Origin: Antrihabitans stalagmiti
Lineage (GTDB): Bacteria > Actinomycetota > Actinomycetes > Mycobacteriales > Mycobacteriaceae
Length of the DNA: 64,000 nucleotides
NCBI RefSeq assembly: GCF_016482825.1
Contig: NZ_JAEMNV010000001.1
Span: 620,001-684,000 of the forward strand
Reading direction: 5' to 3'
The notes beneath the pieces were generated by a model. The model was given only the letters and a program-made list of their open reading frames with translations. It had not been told where the DNA came from and made no database searches. A program made the position numbers and the translations under genes. Below are positions 1 to 8,791 of the stretch, piece after piece. The stretch's first letter is position 1, and the number at the start of each line of letters is the position of its first letter.

Positions 1-1686
1 CAGCAACGATCGCTCGACAAGACTGCTGAGAATGTCGGTCGCGTCGGCAACCGAGCACTCGACCACGGCGGCCGCGCCCGCCGCAGGAAACGGACCGTGA
101 AACACGGAGACGGCCTCGAACAACCTTCGTTCGTCGTCATCGAGAAGTGAGTACGACCATTCGATCGCCGCGCCGAGTGAACTGTGCCTGCCGACCGTTC
201 GCCTGCCGCGCGTCAACATACGCAGCCGATCGTCCAGACCGTCGGCGATCTCATCGAGTGTCAGGGTATGCAGACGTGCGGCAGCCAGCTCGATCGCCAA
301 CGGCAGGCCGTCGAGTCGGCGGCATACCGTTGCGATTACGGCTCGTTCTGCTTCGGAGGGTTCCCACCGTGGCAGCACTGCGTCGGCCCGATCTGTAAAC
401 AGCTGCACCGCAGGCTGATCCGCTGCGTACATCGACGGCAGCGGTAGGGGCGGGACCGGACACAGATGTTCGCCGTCGATTCTCAGGCGTTCACGACTTG
501 TCACCAGAACTGTCACGCCGGGGGCGCGGTGGACGACCGTTTCGGCCAACGCGGCAGCCTCGTCCAGCACGTGCTCGCAGTTGTCGAGCACCAGCAGCGT
601 TTTCTGGTGTTGCAGCACCTCGGCGATACGCTGCACCGGATCGGCACCGCTACGCGGCTCGATATCGAGCACAACCGCGACGGTGAGCGCAACGGTGTCG
701 CTATTCGCCTGCGCGAGCGCGCAGAACCAGACTCCGTCGGGGAAACGTGGCGCAATTCGACGGCACACCTCGCTGGCCAGGCGCGTTTTGCCGACGCCTC
801 CGGTTCCCAGCACCGTGACTATGCGGTGGTCGGTCAACAATCTGTCCAGGTTCGCTACGAGGTCTTCGCGGCCGACGAAGGTGTTGTCGTGCCGACCGAA
901 CCCAACAAGCCGACCTTGATTTTCCTGTGGGGCAACCTCTTCTGCGAGATCGGCCGTTGATGCGGTCAGCATCGAATCGTGCAGTCGTGCGATCTGCGGC
1001 GACGGATCTATCCCAAGTTCCTCACCGAGCCTGCGGCGATAGCGGTCGTACACGGCAAGTGCGTCGGCGTTTCGACCCTCCCGATGCAGAGCGGTCATCA
1101 GGTGCCCCTGTGGTCGCTCCCGTAGCGGGTGCCGTGCCGCGAAAGCATCGAGATCAGCAAGCACGTCGCGATGCCTGCCTGCCGCCAACAGCAGGTCGAA
1201 CTTCACCTCGCTTGCCCTGTTCCGTATCTCGATCAGTCGTTCGGCTTCGATGGCTGCGTCGGCCACGTCGCCCAGTTCCTCGTAGGGCCTCCCTCGCCAC
1301 AACACCTCCGCGCCGTCGAGGATCGTCAGCGCTGCAGTGCCGTCCCGATCAGTTGCGGCGCGAGTGACTGCTGTCTCGAAGACCCGAGCGTCGAGTGCCG
1401 CGGCGTCGACGCTCAACCGGTAGCCCGACGCTGTTCGCTCGATGTCGACGGCAGGCAGCGATCGCCTGAGCCGAAACATGTGGGTATGCAGTGCAGCATG
1501 GTGGTCGGCCGGAAGCTTTGTCGGCCAGAGCGCCTCACAGAGTGCGTCGGCCGAAACGATGGCGTTGGCGTGCAGTACGAGCATCGCGAGCAAACGGCGC
1601 TGCAGGGTGCCTTTCGGTGCGCGGTCGACAGAGTCGATGCTGACCTGCACCGGCCCGAGCACACCGATCACCAGATTCGAAGCCAT
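1..1686 (-). CDS. AfsR/SARP-family transcriptional activator with NB-ARC ATPase (3' end outside window)
   Basis: The reading frame is open from the ATG at 1686 to the window edge, giving 562 codons without a stop. Visible order: an N-terminal winged-helix DNA-binding domain (about residues 1-95), a bacterial transcriptional activation domain with TPR-like helices (about 100-245), then an NB-ARC/STAND ATPase with P-loop GTGGVGKTR near 294-302 and Walker B LLVLDNCEH near 355. This is the AfsR/DnrI class of pathway-specific activators. It diverges from the PIG-L gene at 1792, beside the glycosyltransferase/acyltransferase cluster, so it is a plausible activator of that cluster; this is inference from position only. 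The C-terminal domain, often TPR repeats, lies outside the window. Confidence 0.9.
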   Translation of the reverse strand, partial: MASNLVIGVLGPVQVSIDSVDRAPKGTLQRRLLAMLVLHANAIVSADALCEALWPTKLPADHHAALHTHMFRLRRSLPAVDIERTASGYRLSVDAAALDARVFETAVTRAATDRDGTAALTILDGAEVLWRGRPYEELGDVADAAIEAERLIEIRNRASEVKFDLLLAAGRHRDVLADLDAFAARHPLRERPQGHLMTALHREGRNADALAVYDRYRRRLGEELGIDPSPQIARLHDSMLTASTADLAEEVAPQENQGRLVGFGRHDNTFVGREDLVANLDRLLTDHRIVTVLGTGGVGKTRLASEVCRRIAPRFPDGVWFCALAQANSDTVALTVAVVLDIEPRSGADPVQRIAEVLQHQKTLLVLDNCEHVLDEAAALAETVVHRAPGVTVLVTSRERLRIDGEHLCPVPPLPLPSMYAADQPAVQLFTDRADAVLPRWEPSEAERAVIATVCRRLDGLPLAIELAAARLHTLTLDEIADGLDDRLRMLTRGRRTVGRHSSLGAAIEWSYSLLDDDERRLFEAVSVFHGPFPAAGAAAVVECSVADATDILSSLVERSLL

Positions 1687-1727
1687 CGTCTTCTACCGCC
1701 GAATCGTCACAAAGTGCGCAAATCGTA

Positions 1728-1748
1728 GCTCACCTGGCATATGTGAGC
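1728..1748. promoter_or_regulatory. inverted repeat in the SARP/PIG-L divergent promoter
   Basis: GCTCAC and GTGAGC form perfect 6-bp arms around a 9-nt spacer in the 105-bp gap between the two divergent genes. It may be a regulator site; the arms are short, so chance is not excluded. Confidence 0.3.
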
Positions 1749-1769
1749 CGATGGAAGTTGGATGTGAGT

Positions 1770-1780
1770 ACCTACCGACA
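1770..1780 (+). promoter_or_regulatory. shared ACCTA-type element, copy 1
   Basis: ACCTACCGACA lies 11 nt before the PIG-L start codon. Related sequences occur upstream of four other genes of glycolipid or hydrolase type in this window (3892-3906, 6533-6547, 25574-25587, 26959-26971). Confidence 0.3.
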
Positions 1781-1791
1781 CGATTGCTGAC

Positions 1792-2529
1792 ATGACCACT
1801 TCCTTGCAGAACCATTCCGCACGCAACCTGGTTGCCCGACTCGGCGACATCGTCACCATCTGGGCACACCCCGACGACGAGTCGTATCTAGCCGGCGGCC
1901 TGATGGCGCTTGCCGCTGCCACCGGCGCGAAGGTGACCTGCGTGATCGCTACCGCGGGTGAACTCAACGCACCTGCCGAAGATCGAGCGGCGCTCGGCCG
2001 ACGCCGGACCGACGAGTTGACGGCCGCTCTCGGCGCACTCGGTGTGCAGGACCACGTTCTGCTCGGCTTTCCCGACGGAGGCTGTGCGGCAGTCGATCCC
2101 GAGATCGCAATCGCCGAACTCGTAGCAATACTGAAAGATCGCCGACCGAAGACGGTCATCACTTTCGGTGCGGACGGTTTCACCGGCCATCCGGACCACC
2201 GCACGGTGTCACGCTGGGTCGACGCCGCCGTAGCGCGCTTCGACGACGATGCGCCGAACCTGTTGCACAACACTGGCATCCACGAGCACAGTGCCGCTTT
2301 CGAGGATGTGCACACACAGTTCGATATCTTCGAACCGGGCCTGCCGACCACCACCGCGCCACACGATCTCGCGTTGCTCGTCGAACTCGAAGGACCTCTG
2401 CTCGACGCAAAGTTGCGAGCGTTGGCCGCACACGGAAGCCAGACGACCGACCTCATGGCGGCGATGGGGATCGAAAGATACCGCGACTGGATCTCGTTGG
2501 AGTGCTTTGTCGTTGCACCAGGCCATTGA
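1792..2529 (+). CDS. PIG-L (LmbE-like) family deacetylase
   Basis: A 245-aa protein with the two zinc-binding signatures of the PIG-L family: AHPDDE at residues 25-30 and GHPDH at 132-136. Members remove N-acetyl groups from sugars such as GlcNAc-inositol (MshB), mycothiol conjugates (Mca) or glycolipid and glycopeptide intermediates. Its place between a SARP activator and a block of glycosyl- and acyltransferases suggests it deacetylates an amino sugar of the cluster product, freeing an amine for acylation; that is inference. No clear Shine-Dalgarno precedes the ATG, so a short or leaderless mRNA is possible. It converges on the acyltransferase gene ending at 2532. Confidence 0.8.
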   Translation: MTTSLQNHSARNLVARLGDIVTIWAHPDDESYLAGGLMALAAATGAKVTCVIATAGELNAPAEDRAALGRRRTDELTAALGALGVQDHVLLGFPDGGCAAVDPEIAIAELVAILKDRRPKTVITFGADGFTGHPDHRTVSRWVDAAVARFDDDAPNLLHNTGIHEHSAAFEDVHTQFDIFEPGLPTTTAPHDLALLVELEGPLLDAKLRALAAHGSQTTDLMAAMGIERYRDWISLECFVVAPGH

Positions 2530-2531
2530 CC

Positions 2532-3866
2532 TCACCAGAACGTGGCCGACAACCCCCATGCGGTCAGTTCTTCCGAGATCTGCTTGCGCACAGAGTCGGT
2601 ATCGCCGAAATAGTCCGGATGGATTCCGAAGATCGTCACCGTGACCTTGTCGCCGTATTCGACGGCCCATGCCGCGATCGCAGGACCCTGTCTTCGGCGG
2701 TCGGAGGCCGTGTGGCCGACCATGATTGCGCGAATCGCGAACGACTCGGCGGTGAGTCCACCGAGTTCGATGGACGTAGCGGGTGCGACACCGAGATTGG
2801 AAACCGTCGCATCCGGACCCACCACGGAGCGCATCATCTTCCCGATGAGCTTCTTCGGGAGCAACCGAACGATCGGCTGTAGGTTGTCGGCAACCTTGTC
2901 GTTGCCCGATGTCGCGTACTCCCTGAGCGCGTCTTTGCTGAGCGCTCGTATCTCGCGGAGTCCCCGCTCAGGACCGATCTCGTCGCGGATCCGAATCCAG
3001 ACTCCCCCAGATGCATTGGCGCGGTCGTCGCCGTCTTCGCGCCTGTTCACGGCGATGCAGATCCGCATCTCGTCGTCTGTCAAAGGGCAACCCGCGCGCT
3101 GGACGACTCCGCCGAGAACGGCGATCAGCAACCCGTTCGGTGTACCGCCGTGCTGCTTTGCTGTACCGATCCACTCGCTCTTCGGAATATCGACGATGGC
3201 AAGCGTGGTGTCGGGGGCGGCATCATCGGCAGACGGCGAGGCAAGCATGCTTGCGGGCCGGGTCGGCTTGGCAGTACCGCGTTTTCGCTGGCGCCAGAGT
3301 TCTTTCGCTACCACCCGCATGGCGGAGGCTGCTTCGACCACTTGGCTGCCTGAATCGGCGAGGTCTCCCCGCAGACCCGCCCACCCGCGCACGTCGTCAG
3401 CGGTGGGCAGTGTGGACGTCGAGGTCCCGGCGTGCGCGGCCGCGAGCGCGTTGTACAGCCCTTGACCATCGGTGATCATGTGCGAGACCAACAGGGAGAG
3501 AACGAGTCTCCCCGACTCCGTGTGCGCACACTCCAGCCGCCACCCCGCACCCGCCGCCGGCTCGAGATCGGCCATGCGAAGTCGGGTGTCGGCCCAGTCG
3601 GATACCTCGTCGTCGCCGATGACACGAGCCTCTGTGTAGACGTCGGGGATCTGATGGGCTCGCACCCAACGATGCCTGGCGAGCGGGACTCGCGCTCGGA
3701 CCACCCGGCGATCGAGCACGCCGGCTGCAAGCTCATCTCGCAACCCTGTCACCGCATTCGCACCGGGATCCGTAGCGTAGATCCACAGGTACTGAATCGG
3801 CGCGGAAAGCCCGAAGTTGTTCTCCGCCAACAGGTACGACTCGTCGGCCCCAGCTACTCGACTCAT
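2532..3866 (-). CDS. condensation-fold (PapA/WS-DGAT-like) acyltransferase
   Basis: A 444-aa protein of the CoA-dependent acyltransferase fold. The catalytic motif HxxxDG is present as HMITDG at residue 129, in the spot expected for condensation domains, PapA proteins and WS/DGAT enzymes. I chose the ATG at 3866 because AAGGAG (3873-3878) sits 6 nt upstream; a GTG at 3887 lacks this. It follows 3909-5228 on the same strand with a 42-bp gap and resembles it in length, motif position and C-terminal pattern, so the two look like an ancient duplication. Acceptor and acyl donor cannot be told from sequence; esterifying a sugar hydroxyl is likely given the neighbouring GT1 genes. Confidence 0.7.
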   Translation of the reverse strand: MSRVAGADESYLLAENNFGLSAPIQYLWIYATDPGANAVTGLRDELAAGVLDRRVVRARVPLARHRWVRAHQIPDVYTEARVIGDDEVSDWADTRLRMADLEPAAGAGWRLECAHTESGRLVLSLLVSHMITDGQGLYNALAAAHAGTSTSTLPTADDVRGWAGLRGDLADSGSQVVEAASAMRVVAKELWRQRKRGTAKPTRPASMLASPSADDAAPDTTLAIVDIPKSEWIGTAKQHGGTPNGLLIAVLGGVVQRAGCPLTDDEMRICIAVNRREDGDDRANASGGVWIRIRDEIGPERGLREIRALSKDALREYATSGNDKVADNLQPIVRLLPKKLIGKMMRSVVGPDATVSNLGVAPATSIELGGLTAESFAIRAIMVGHTASDRRRQGPAIAAWAVEYGDKVTVTIFGIHPDYFGDTDSVRKQISEELTAWGLSATFW

Positions 3867-3891
3867 CGAAATCTCCTTGGTCTCCACATAC

Positions 3892-3906
3892 GGTTTGTCG
3901 GTAGGT
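3892..3906 (-). promoter_or_regulatory. shared ACCTA-type element, copy 2
   Basis: ACCTACCGACAAACC on the minus strand, 25 nt before the chosen start of the acyltransferase at 3866. If it is a promoter, the gene may have its own transcript in addition to read-through from 5228. Confidence 0.3.
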
Positions 3907-3908
3907 CC

Positions 3909-5228
3909 TTACGAGATCCGATGCGGCACACCCCACCCGGCTAGCTCTCCGGCAAGAAGGTTTCGCAACACCGCATCGTCGCCGAAGTGCGTCTCGTCGA
4001 ACGCCACGACCGAGAACGACACGTTGTCGCCGACCTCGAGCAGCCACGACTGAACACCGTCGCCGAATCTGAACGGCATCGACGGATCGACGTGCTGCGC
4101 GATCCCCCGAAAGAACACCGATGTCGCAATCTCGTCGCCGATCTCGGCGAGTTCGGCAGGGAAGCTACCCAGGTTCGACACAACTGCGTCCGGCATTCCG
4201 GACCCGGCAGACGCTGCAGTGGCGATCAAGCGCGCAGGCAGCATCTGCAACAGTGGCTGCAGGTGAACGAACGCGGGTCGACGCCCCGCTGACAACGCGG
4301 CGAAGGCACGTTTGCACGCACTCCTGATTCCAGCGAGGTCCCCACCTGCGACCGGCTCTTCCGTGAGATACACCGATACGCCGGCGGTCGCATTGCCGCG
4401 GGTGTCGCCGTCGACCCGCTGACTCACAGGTATTCCGACTTTGACGGTCTGGCCGAGCGGCGCATATCCGGAGGTGCGCAGCAGCCCGGACACGACAGCG
4501 ACGAACAACGAATTCGCCGTCCCGCCATGTCGTTTCGCCACCACCTCCCAATCCTGCCTGTCCACAGTCACCGTTGCCCATACAGGACGAGCCAACGGCG
4601 CGCGCTCATGCAGAGGTGCCTTCTTCACGACGTCGACATTGCCGGCGGCGCCACTGCCACGCGCCACAGCAACGGCGGCTCTGCAGATGCCGAGACCGGC
4701 CGAAACGAACTGCCTGGCAGCGTCTTCCAGATCCGACCCGAGCATCGAAGCGCGACCGAACTGCTGCGGTTGCTGTAGCGGTGCGCTATCTCGGGCACTC
4801 GACGCCGCTGCTACCAACGTCTTTCCGTCGGTTACCAGATGTAACGCGCAGAGCGACAGCACGAATCCCCCGGTGTCGGTGGCGACGCCACGCAGTTGCC
4901 AACACCGCCCGGCCTCCGCATTGAGCGGCACCGTATCGAGCTCCGCAGTCAGCCACTCGTTCGGCGAATCTGTCGCGCCCTCGTCGACGATCACCCCCGG
5001 ACGAACTGTCGACTGTGTCCAATACGGGCGCGCCAGCGGGACTTGCGGTGTCACCAGCCTGCGATTCAGTGGCCCACCGGCGAGTCGAGCGGCCATCTCC
5101 GACAAAGCTTCTCGACTAGGCGGACGCGAGAACGCCCACGCAACCTGCAGTACTACCGACCAACCGAAGGCAGTGTCGACGAATCGGTACACGAAGTCCG
5201 ACGATTCGAGGCGGTGAGGCGCCCTCAC
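3909..5228 (-). CDS. condensation-fold (PapA/WS-DGAT-like) acyltransferase
   Basis: A 439-aa paralogue of the gene at 2532-3866, with the catalytic motif HLVTDG at residue 130 and the same overall layout (ligand-side N-terminal half, second half with VSNLGSFP near the C-terminus). Its ATG overlaps the stop codon of the GT1 gene (ATGA at 5225-5228), so the two are translationally coupled and probably act on the same glycolipid: the transferase adds the sugar, this enzyme acylates the product. Substrates are unknown. The VSNLG-type motif in both paralogues resembles the conserved NxG-type region of WS/DGAT and PapA5 proteins. Confidence 0.7.
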   Translation of the reverse strand: MRAPHRLESSDFVYRFVDTAFGWSVVLQVAWAFSRPPSREALSEMAARLAGGPLNRRLVTPQVPLARPYWTQSTVRPGVIVDEGATDSPNEWLTAELDTVPLNAEAGRCWQLRGVATDTGGFVLSLCALHLVTDGKTLVAAASSARDSAPLQQPQQFGRASMLGSDLEDAARQFVSAGLGICRAAVAVARGSGAAGNVDVVKKAPLHERAPLARPVWATVTVDRQDWEVVAKRHGGTANSLFVAVVSGLLRTSGYAPLGQTVKVGIPVSQRVDGDTRGNATAGVSVYLTEEPVAGGDLAGIRSACKRAFAALSAGRRPAFVHLQPLLQMLPARLIATAASAGSGMPDAVVSNLGSFPAELAEIGDEIATSVFFRGIAQHVDPSMPFRFGDGVQSWLLEVGDNVSFSVVAFDETHFGDDAVLRNLLAGELAGWGVPHRIS

Positions 5229-6511
5229 CGGAGAACTCGTTCGGCGGATAGGACGTGACTCTCGATGGCATCGGCTGCTGCGGCAACGGCGGCGTCGGGT
5301 GGAGTCAACGTCGCGGCAAACGCACGCGCCCTATCTCGACATTCGGCGGTTGCTATCTCGCCCAGACCATCCCGGAGCTTCGCAGCATCGAGCCCCTTCA
5401 ATCTTGTGGACGTTCCGATCCCCATCGTCCGAACGATCTCGCCCCAGAACGGTTGATCCGAACCGACCCAACACACCATCGACGGCACACCTGCCCGTGC
5501 CGCTGCGGCCGTCGTTCCCGCGCCACCGTGATGAACGATCGCGCTGCACATCGGGAAGACGCGATCATGATCTACCGCGCCGATAGCGCGAACGTTCGCA
5601 CTCGGAGTTATCTCGAAGTCGTTCCACCCAGCGCTGATCAGCGCGCGCTCCCCAAGGTCGGCGCATACCTTGGTGATCGCTGCCAGCAACCCCTGTGGGT
5701 CGGGGACCGGCATCGAACCGAAGCCGAAGTAGATCGGCGCAGGTCCGTCGGCAATCCACTCGAGCAGGTCGGGCTCGGGCTCGTTGTCCTCGCCGATCAG
5801 GGTGCGTTGCTCGGCGGTCGGGTCGATGAAGCCAACGAATGGACGCATCGAGTCCCAGCTCTGCGCGAGCTCCGGAACAAGGACGGCGTCGTAAGCCTGG
5901 ATCTGCAGCGTCGGATAGCTCACCAGCCGCACTGCGAGTGCGGATGTGGCCGGCTCGAGCCCGAGGTCGGCCCGCAATCGGTTCTCCCGAGAACGAGTGA
6001 TAAACCAGAACAGACTGTCGAAAAGCTTCCAGCTCGCTCGATTGAGCCAGTGCGGCAACGACAACGACGCGCCGGGAACCGGCGACACGTACGGATTTGC
6101 CAGGATCGGCGCGTGGTGCAGCGTGATCAGCTTCGCGCCCGCAGCCTCGGCATAGCCGATCGCGATCTGTTCGGTCGTGAAACCTGTGACGATGGCGTCG
6201 CAACCGCCCTGGAGCTCCGACATCTCCTCGACCATCTGCGCCCAGCCGTAGTTTCGGATCTCCGCGAGAGCCTTCAGCCGTTGCCTCGGCGTGCCGGTCC
6301 GGGGACCTTGGCGGACGAGATCGGAGTTCATGTGTGCGCGAGTGTCGTAGCCGAAATTTTTCGCATCCAGTCCTGTGCGCGCTGCGAATCCCACCAGATT
6401 GGGCGGCGCACCGAACACCACATCGTGGCCTCGACGTCGCAGCTCGGCTGCGAGGACAACCGCGGGCTGAATATCGCCGCGGGTGCCATTGAATGCGAAA
6501 GCGAACTTCAT
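5225..6511 (-). CDS. GT1/MGT-family glycosyltransferase
   Basis: A 428-aa two-domain GT-B enzyme. The N-terminus shows the acceptor-domain signature GTRGDIQP (residues 9-16) and the C-terminal half the nucleotide-sugar motif HHGGAGT followed by SDQPFWG, as in the mycobacterial Rv1524/Rv1526c and glycopeptidolipid Gtf proteins and in macrolide/glycopeptide transferases. It would move a sugar from an NDP-sugar to a lipid or glycolipid acceptor at the cytoplasmic face. GGAG lies just before the ATG at 6511. It is head-to-head with the paralogous GT1 at 6627 across 115 bp and coupled to the acyltransferase at 5228. Confidence 0.85.
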   Translation of the reverse strand: MKFAFAFNGTRGDIQPAVVLAAELRRRGHDVVFGAPPNLVGFAARTGLDAKNFGYDTRAHMNSDLVRQGPRTGTPRQRLKALAEIRNYGWAQMVEEMSELQGGCDAIVTGFTTEQIAIGYAEAAGAKLITLHHAPILANPYVSPVPGASLSLPHWLNRASWKLFDSLFWFITRSRENRLRADLGLEPATSALAVRLVSYPTLQIQAYDAVLVPELAQSWDSMRPFVGFIDPTAEQRTLIGEDNEPEPDLLEWIADGPAPIYFGFGSMPVPDPQGLLAAITKVCADLGERALISAGWNDFEITPSANVRAIGAVDHDRVFPMCSAIVHHGGAGTTAAAARAGVPSMVCWVGSDQPFWGEIVRTMGIGTSTRLKGLDAAKLRDGLGEIATAECRDRARAFAATLTPPDAAVAAAADAIESHVLSAERVLR

Positions 6512-6532
6512 ACGCGTCTCCGGTTCGATGCT

Positions 6533-6547
6533 ATCTTGTGGATAGGT
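6533..6547 (-). promoter_or_regulatory. shared ACCTA-type element, copy 3, with overlapping palindrome
   Basis: ACCTATCCACAAGAT on the minus strand, 21 nt before the GT1 start at 6511. It overlaps CTATC-TTGTG-GATAG (6531-6545), a 5-bp-arm inverted repeat in the divergent GT1/GT1 promoter region. Confidence 0.3.
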
Positions 6548-6626
6548 TGTCGTCCGTTCCGAAACTCGATCTTAGTCCGGACCCGCCATTTGTGCATTAC
6601 GGCATCGACAGAATGTGATATCGCCC

Positions 6627-7910
6627 ATGAAATTTGTCTTGGCCTTCAATGGTTCGCGTGGTGATATTCAGCCGGCCGTCGCGTTGGGTGTTCGACTTCG
6701 TGAACGAGGGCACACGATAGCCATTGCAGCGCCGCCGAACCTCGTCGAATTCGCCGAATCGTCCGGTCTCGACGCGTATTCCTACGGCCTCGACACCTTG
6801 GAATTGTTGGAATCCGATCTGGTCGGCAAAGATCTGAAATCCGCCAATCCACTCACACGTATCCGGGCGATCAACGAAATCACGATGCGGGGTGGATTGC
6901 AGATGCAGTCCGAACTTCTGGCCATCGGTGCGGAGGCGGACGCGATCGTCGGAGGTAGCGCCGGGCAGGAACGAGCGCTTAACGTCGCAGCATCCCTCGC
7001 TATCCCCTACGTCCCGTTGCACTACTGCCCTGTTCGACGCAACGGCTCGGTGTCACTGTTCGATCCCGCGACGAAGCACCTCCCGCGACTCGTTCGCGAG
7101 CCTGTCACCCGCGCGAGTTGGGCCGCCGTCGAGCATCTGCTGTGGCGAACAGGCAAGTCCGCAGACGATGCGTTGGCAGCCGATCTCGGGCTACCACCCA
7201 GCACGGCTCCCGCTGCAGCGCGTATCGCGCGCCGCGGGACGCCGGAAATCCAGGCCTACGATCCGGTCCTGTTCGGCGATCTCGAAAAGGAGTGGGGTGC
7301 GGGCCGCCCGCTCGTTGGATTTATCGATCTTTCGAAGGAGACGCGAGCGCGGATTGGCGACGACTCCGACGACGGTGAATTGTCGCAGTGGCTCGCCGCC
7401 GGGCCGCCTCCGATCTACGTCGGGTTCGGCAGCATGGCCGTACCCAACGCCACCGAACTTATGAATATCATTGTGGCAGTCTGTATCTCGCTTGGTCACC
7501 GGGTGCTCGTCGCCGCAGGGTGGAGTGCGTGTGCGCTCGAGTCCGACGAGCGCGTCCACGTCACGCGATCTGTCGATCACGACGCCGTCCTGCCGCGCTG
7601 TCGTGCGGCCGTCCACCACGGCGGTGCAGGGACGACGGCCGCGAGCCTGCGGGCGGGAGTGCCAACGGTGGTCTGCTCGATCGGAGCGGACCAACCGATC
7701 TGGGGCGCACGGGTTACCAAGGTGGGTGCGGGCGCAACGCTGCGGCTCACCGATGTGACACCGACGACCTTCGACGCGGCGTTGTCGCGAGCGCTCGACG
7801 CCGCCTGCGTTGCCGCAGCAGGACGAGTCGCCGCAGCGATGATTGCGCCCGCCGCTGCCGCGGATCGTGCAGCGGACATCGTGGAGCAGGCGTGCGTCGG
7901 GGATCGTTAG
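6627..7910 (+). CDS. GT1/MGT-family glycosyltransferase
   Basis: A 427-aa paralogue of the GT1 at 5225-6511. It starts MKFVLAFNGSRGDIQP, nearly the same as its neighbour, and keeps HHGGAGTT plus GADQPIWG in the nucleotide-sugar site. The ATG at 6627 was chosen because it aligns with the paralogue's start; an in-frame GTG at 6615 would add only four residues. The two genes are divergently arranged, so they probably arose by duplication and inversion and could add two sugars in sequence. Its TAG stop directly abuts the stop of the convergent GT2 gene, leaving no intergenic bases. Confidence 0.85.
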   Translation: MKFVLAFNGSRGDIQPAVALGVRLRERGHTIAIAAPPNLVEFAESSGLDAYSYGLDTLELLESDLVGKDLKSANPLTRIRAINEITMRGGLQMQSELLAIGAEADAIVGGSAGQERALNVAASLAIPYVPLHYCPVRRNGSVSLFDPATKHLPRLVREPVTRASWAAVEHLLWRTGKSADDALAADLGLPPSTAPAAARIARRGTPEIQAYDPVLFGDLEKEWGAGRPLVGFIDLSKETRARIGDDSDDGELSQWLAAGPPPIYVGFGSMAVPNATELMNIIVAVCISLGHRVLVAAGWSACALESDERVHVTRSVDHDAVLPRCRAAVHHGGAGTTAASLRAGVPTVVCSIGADQPIWGARVTKVGAGATLRLTDVTPTTFDAALSRALDAACVAAAGRVAAAMIAPAAAADRAADIVEQACVGDR

Positions 7911-8774
7911 CTACGGATTGATTCGATCGACGGTTGCGAGGCGATAGTTTCGCGCCGAGAACGATCCGGACTTCGGATCGTATCCGCGGATCACTGCGAG
8001 CCGACCGGCGTGCAGCACGGTGAGGGCCGGTAGGTAGACAAATGTCGCCAACGCCGCGTACCCGAATCGACGATGCAGCAGGAGCGTCCGAGGCAGGAAA
8101 CTCATATATACGACAAACGCCGACATCCGAGTTTCCATCCGGCGTGGAGAAACACCGACGGTGATATTCGGAAGAAATGCAATGCTGCCGCCGGATTCAC
8201 CTACGCACAGCCCGGTATCGACATCTTCGAAGATATCGCGCCGCATACTCACGGCATCGCGAATCTTGTGCCATACGTCGCGTCGCAGGATCATGTTCGA
8301 GCCATACAAAACCGGTACTTCTCGGACAGCACTATTAGTGTTGCTGCCGAGATAGCGGCGTTTGAAATTGCCGAGCCGATCACCGTACGGGAGTCCGTAG
8401 GCCTCTCCCCTGCCACACGCCGCAGCCCATTTACCGGCGGTGTCTCCTGCAAAGAATTCGACGATCGACTTCGCCCAATGTGGCGGTACCAAAGTATCGG
8501 AATCTATTCGCGCAATCAGGGGGCCCGTGGCCGCGTCGAGGCCCGCGTTTCGGGCGAATACCAGGCCTTGTTCGCGCTCGCTGATCATCTTCACCTCAGC
8601 GAATCGTGACGCGAACGTTTCCACGATGCTGTTCGTGTCGTCGGTCGAGTTGTTGTCGACAACCACGATCTCGGCGATGTGTTCCAGTTGCGCGGTCAGC
8701 CGCTCGAGGCACTCACCGATGATGTCCTCTTCGTTGTAAGTCGGAACAACTATCGACAGACATTTGGTGTCCAC
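7911..8774 (-). CDS. GT2-family glycosyltransferase
   Basis: A 287-aa GT-A enzyme. It opens with LSIVVPTYNEED, carries VVDNNSTD for nucleotide binding, the metal-binding DSD in ARIDSDT near residue 100, and an EDVDTG acceptor-site acidic motif. The C-terminal quarter is hydrophobic and arginine-rich, suggesting membrane association. I placed the start at the GTG at 8774, which has GAAGAAGGG a few bases upstream and lies 17 bp after the permease stop; the longer frame to 8870 overlaps the permease. It follows drrA-drrB-like genes on the same strand, so it is probably in the exporter operon and works on a lipid-linked acceptor. Confidence 0.8.
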   Translation of the reverse strand: MDTKCLSIVVPTYNEEDIIGECLERLTAQLEHIAEIVVVDNNSTDDTNSIVETFASRFAEVKMISEREQGLVFARNAGLDAATGPLIARIDSDTLVPPHWAKSIVEFFAGDTAGKWAAACGRGEAYGLPYGDRLGNFKRRYLGSNTNSAVREVPVLYGSNMILRRDVWHKIRDAVSMRRDIFEDVDTGLCVGESGGSIAFLPNITVGVSPRRMETRMSAFVVYMSFLPRTLLLHRRFGYAALATFVYLPALTVLHAGRLAVIRGYDPKSGSFSARNYRLATVDRINP

Positions 8775-8791
8775 ATCGATCCCTTCTTCGG

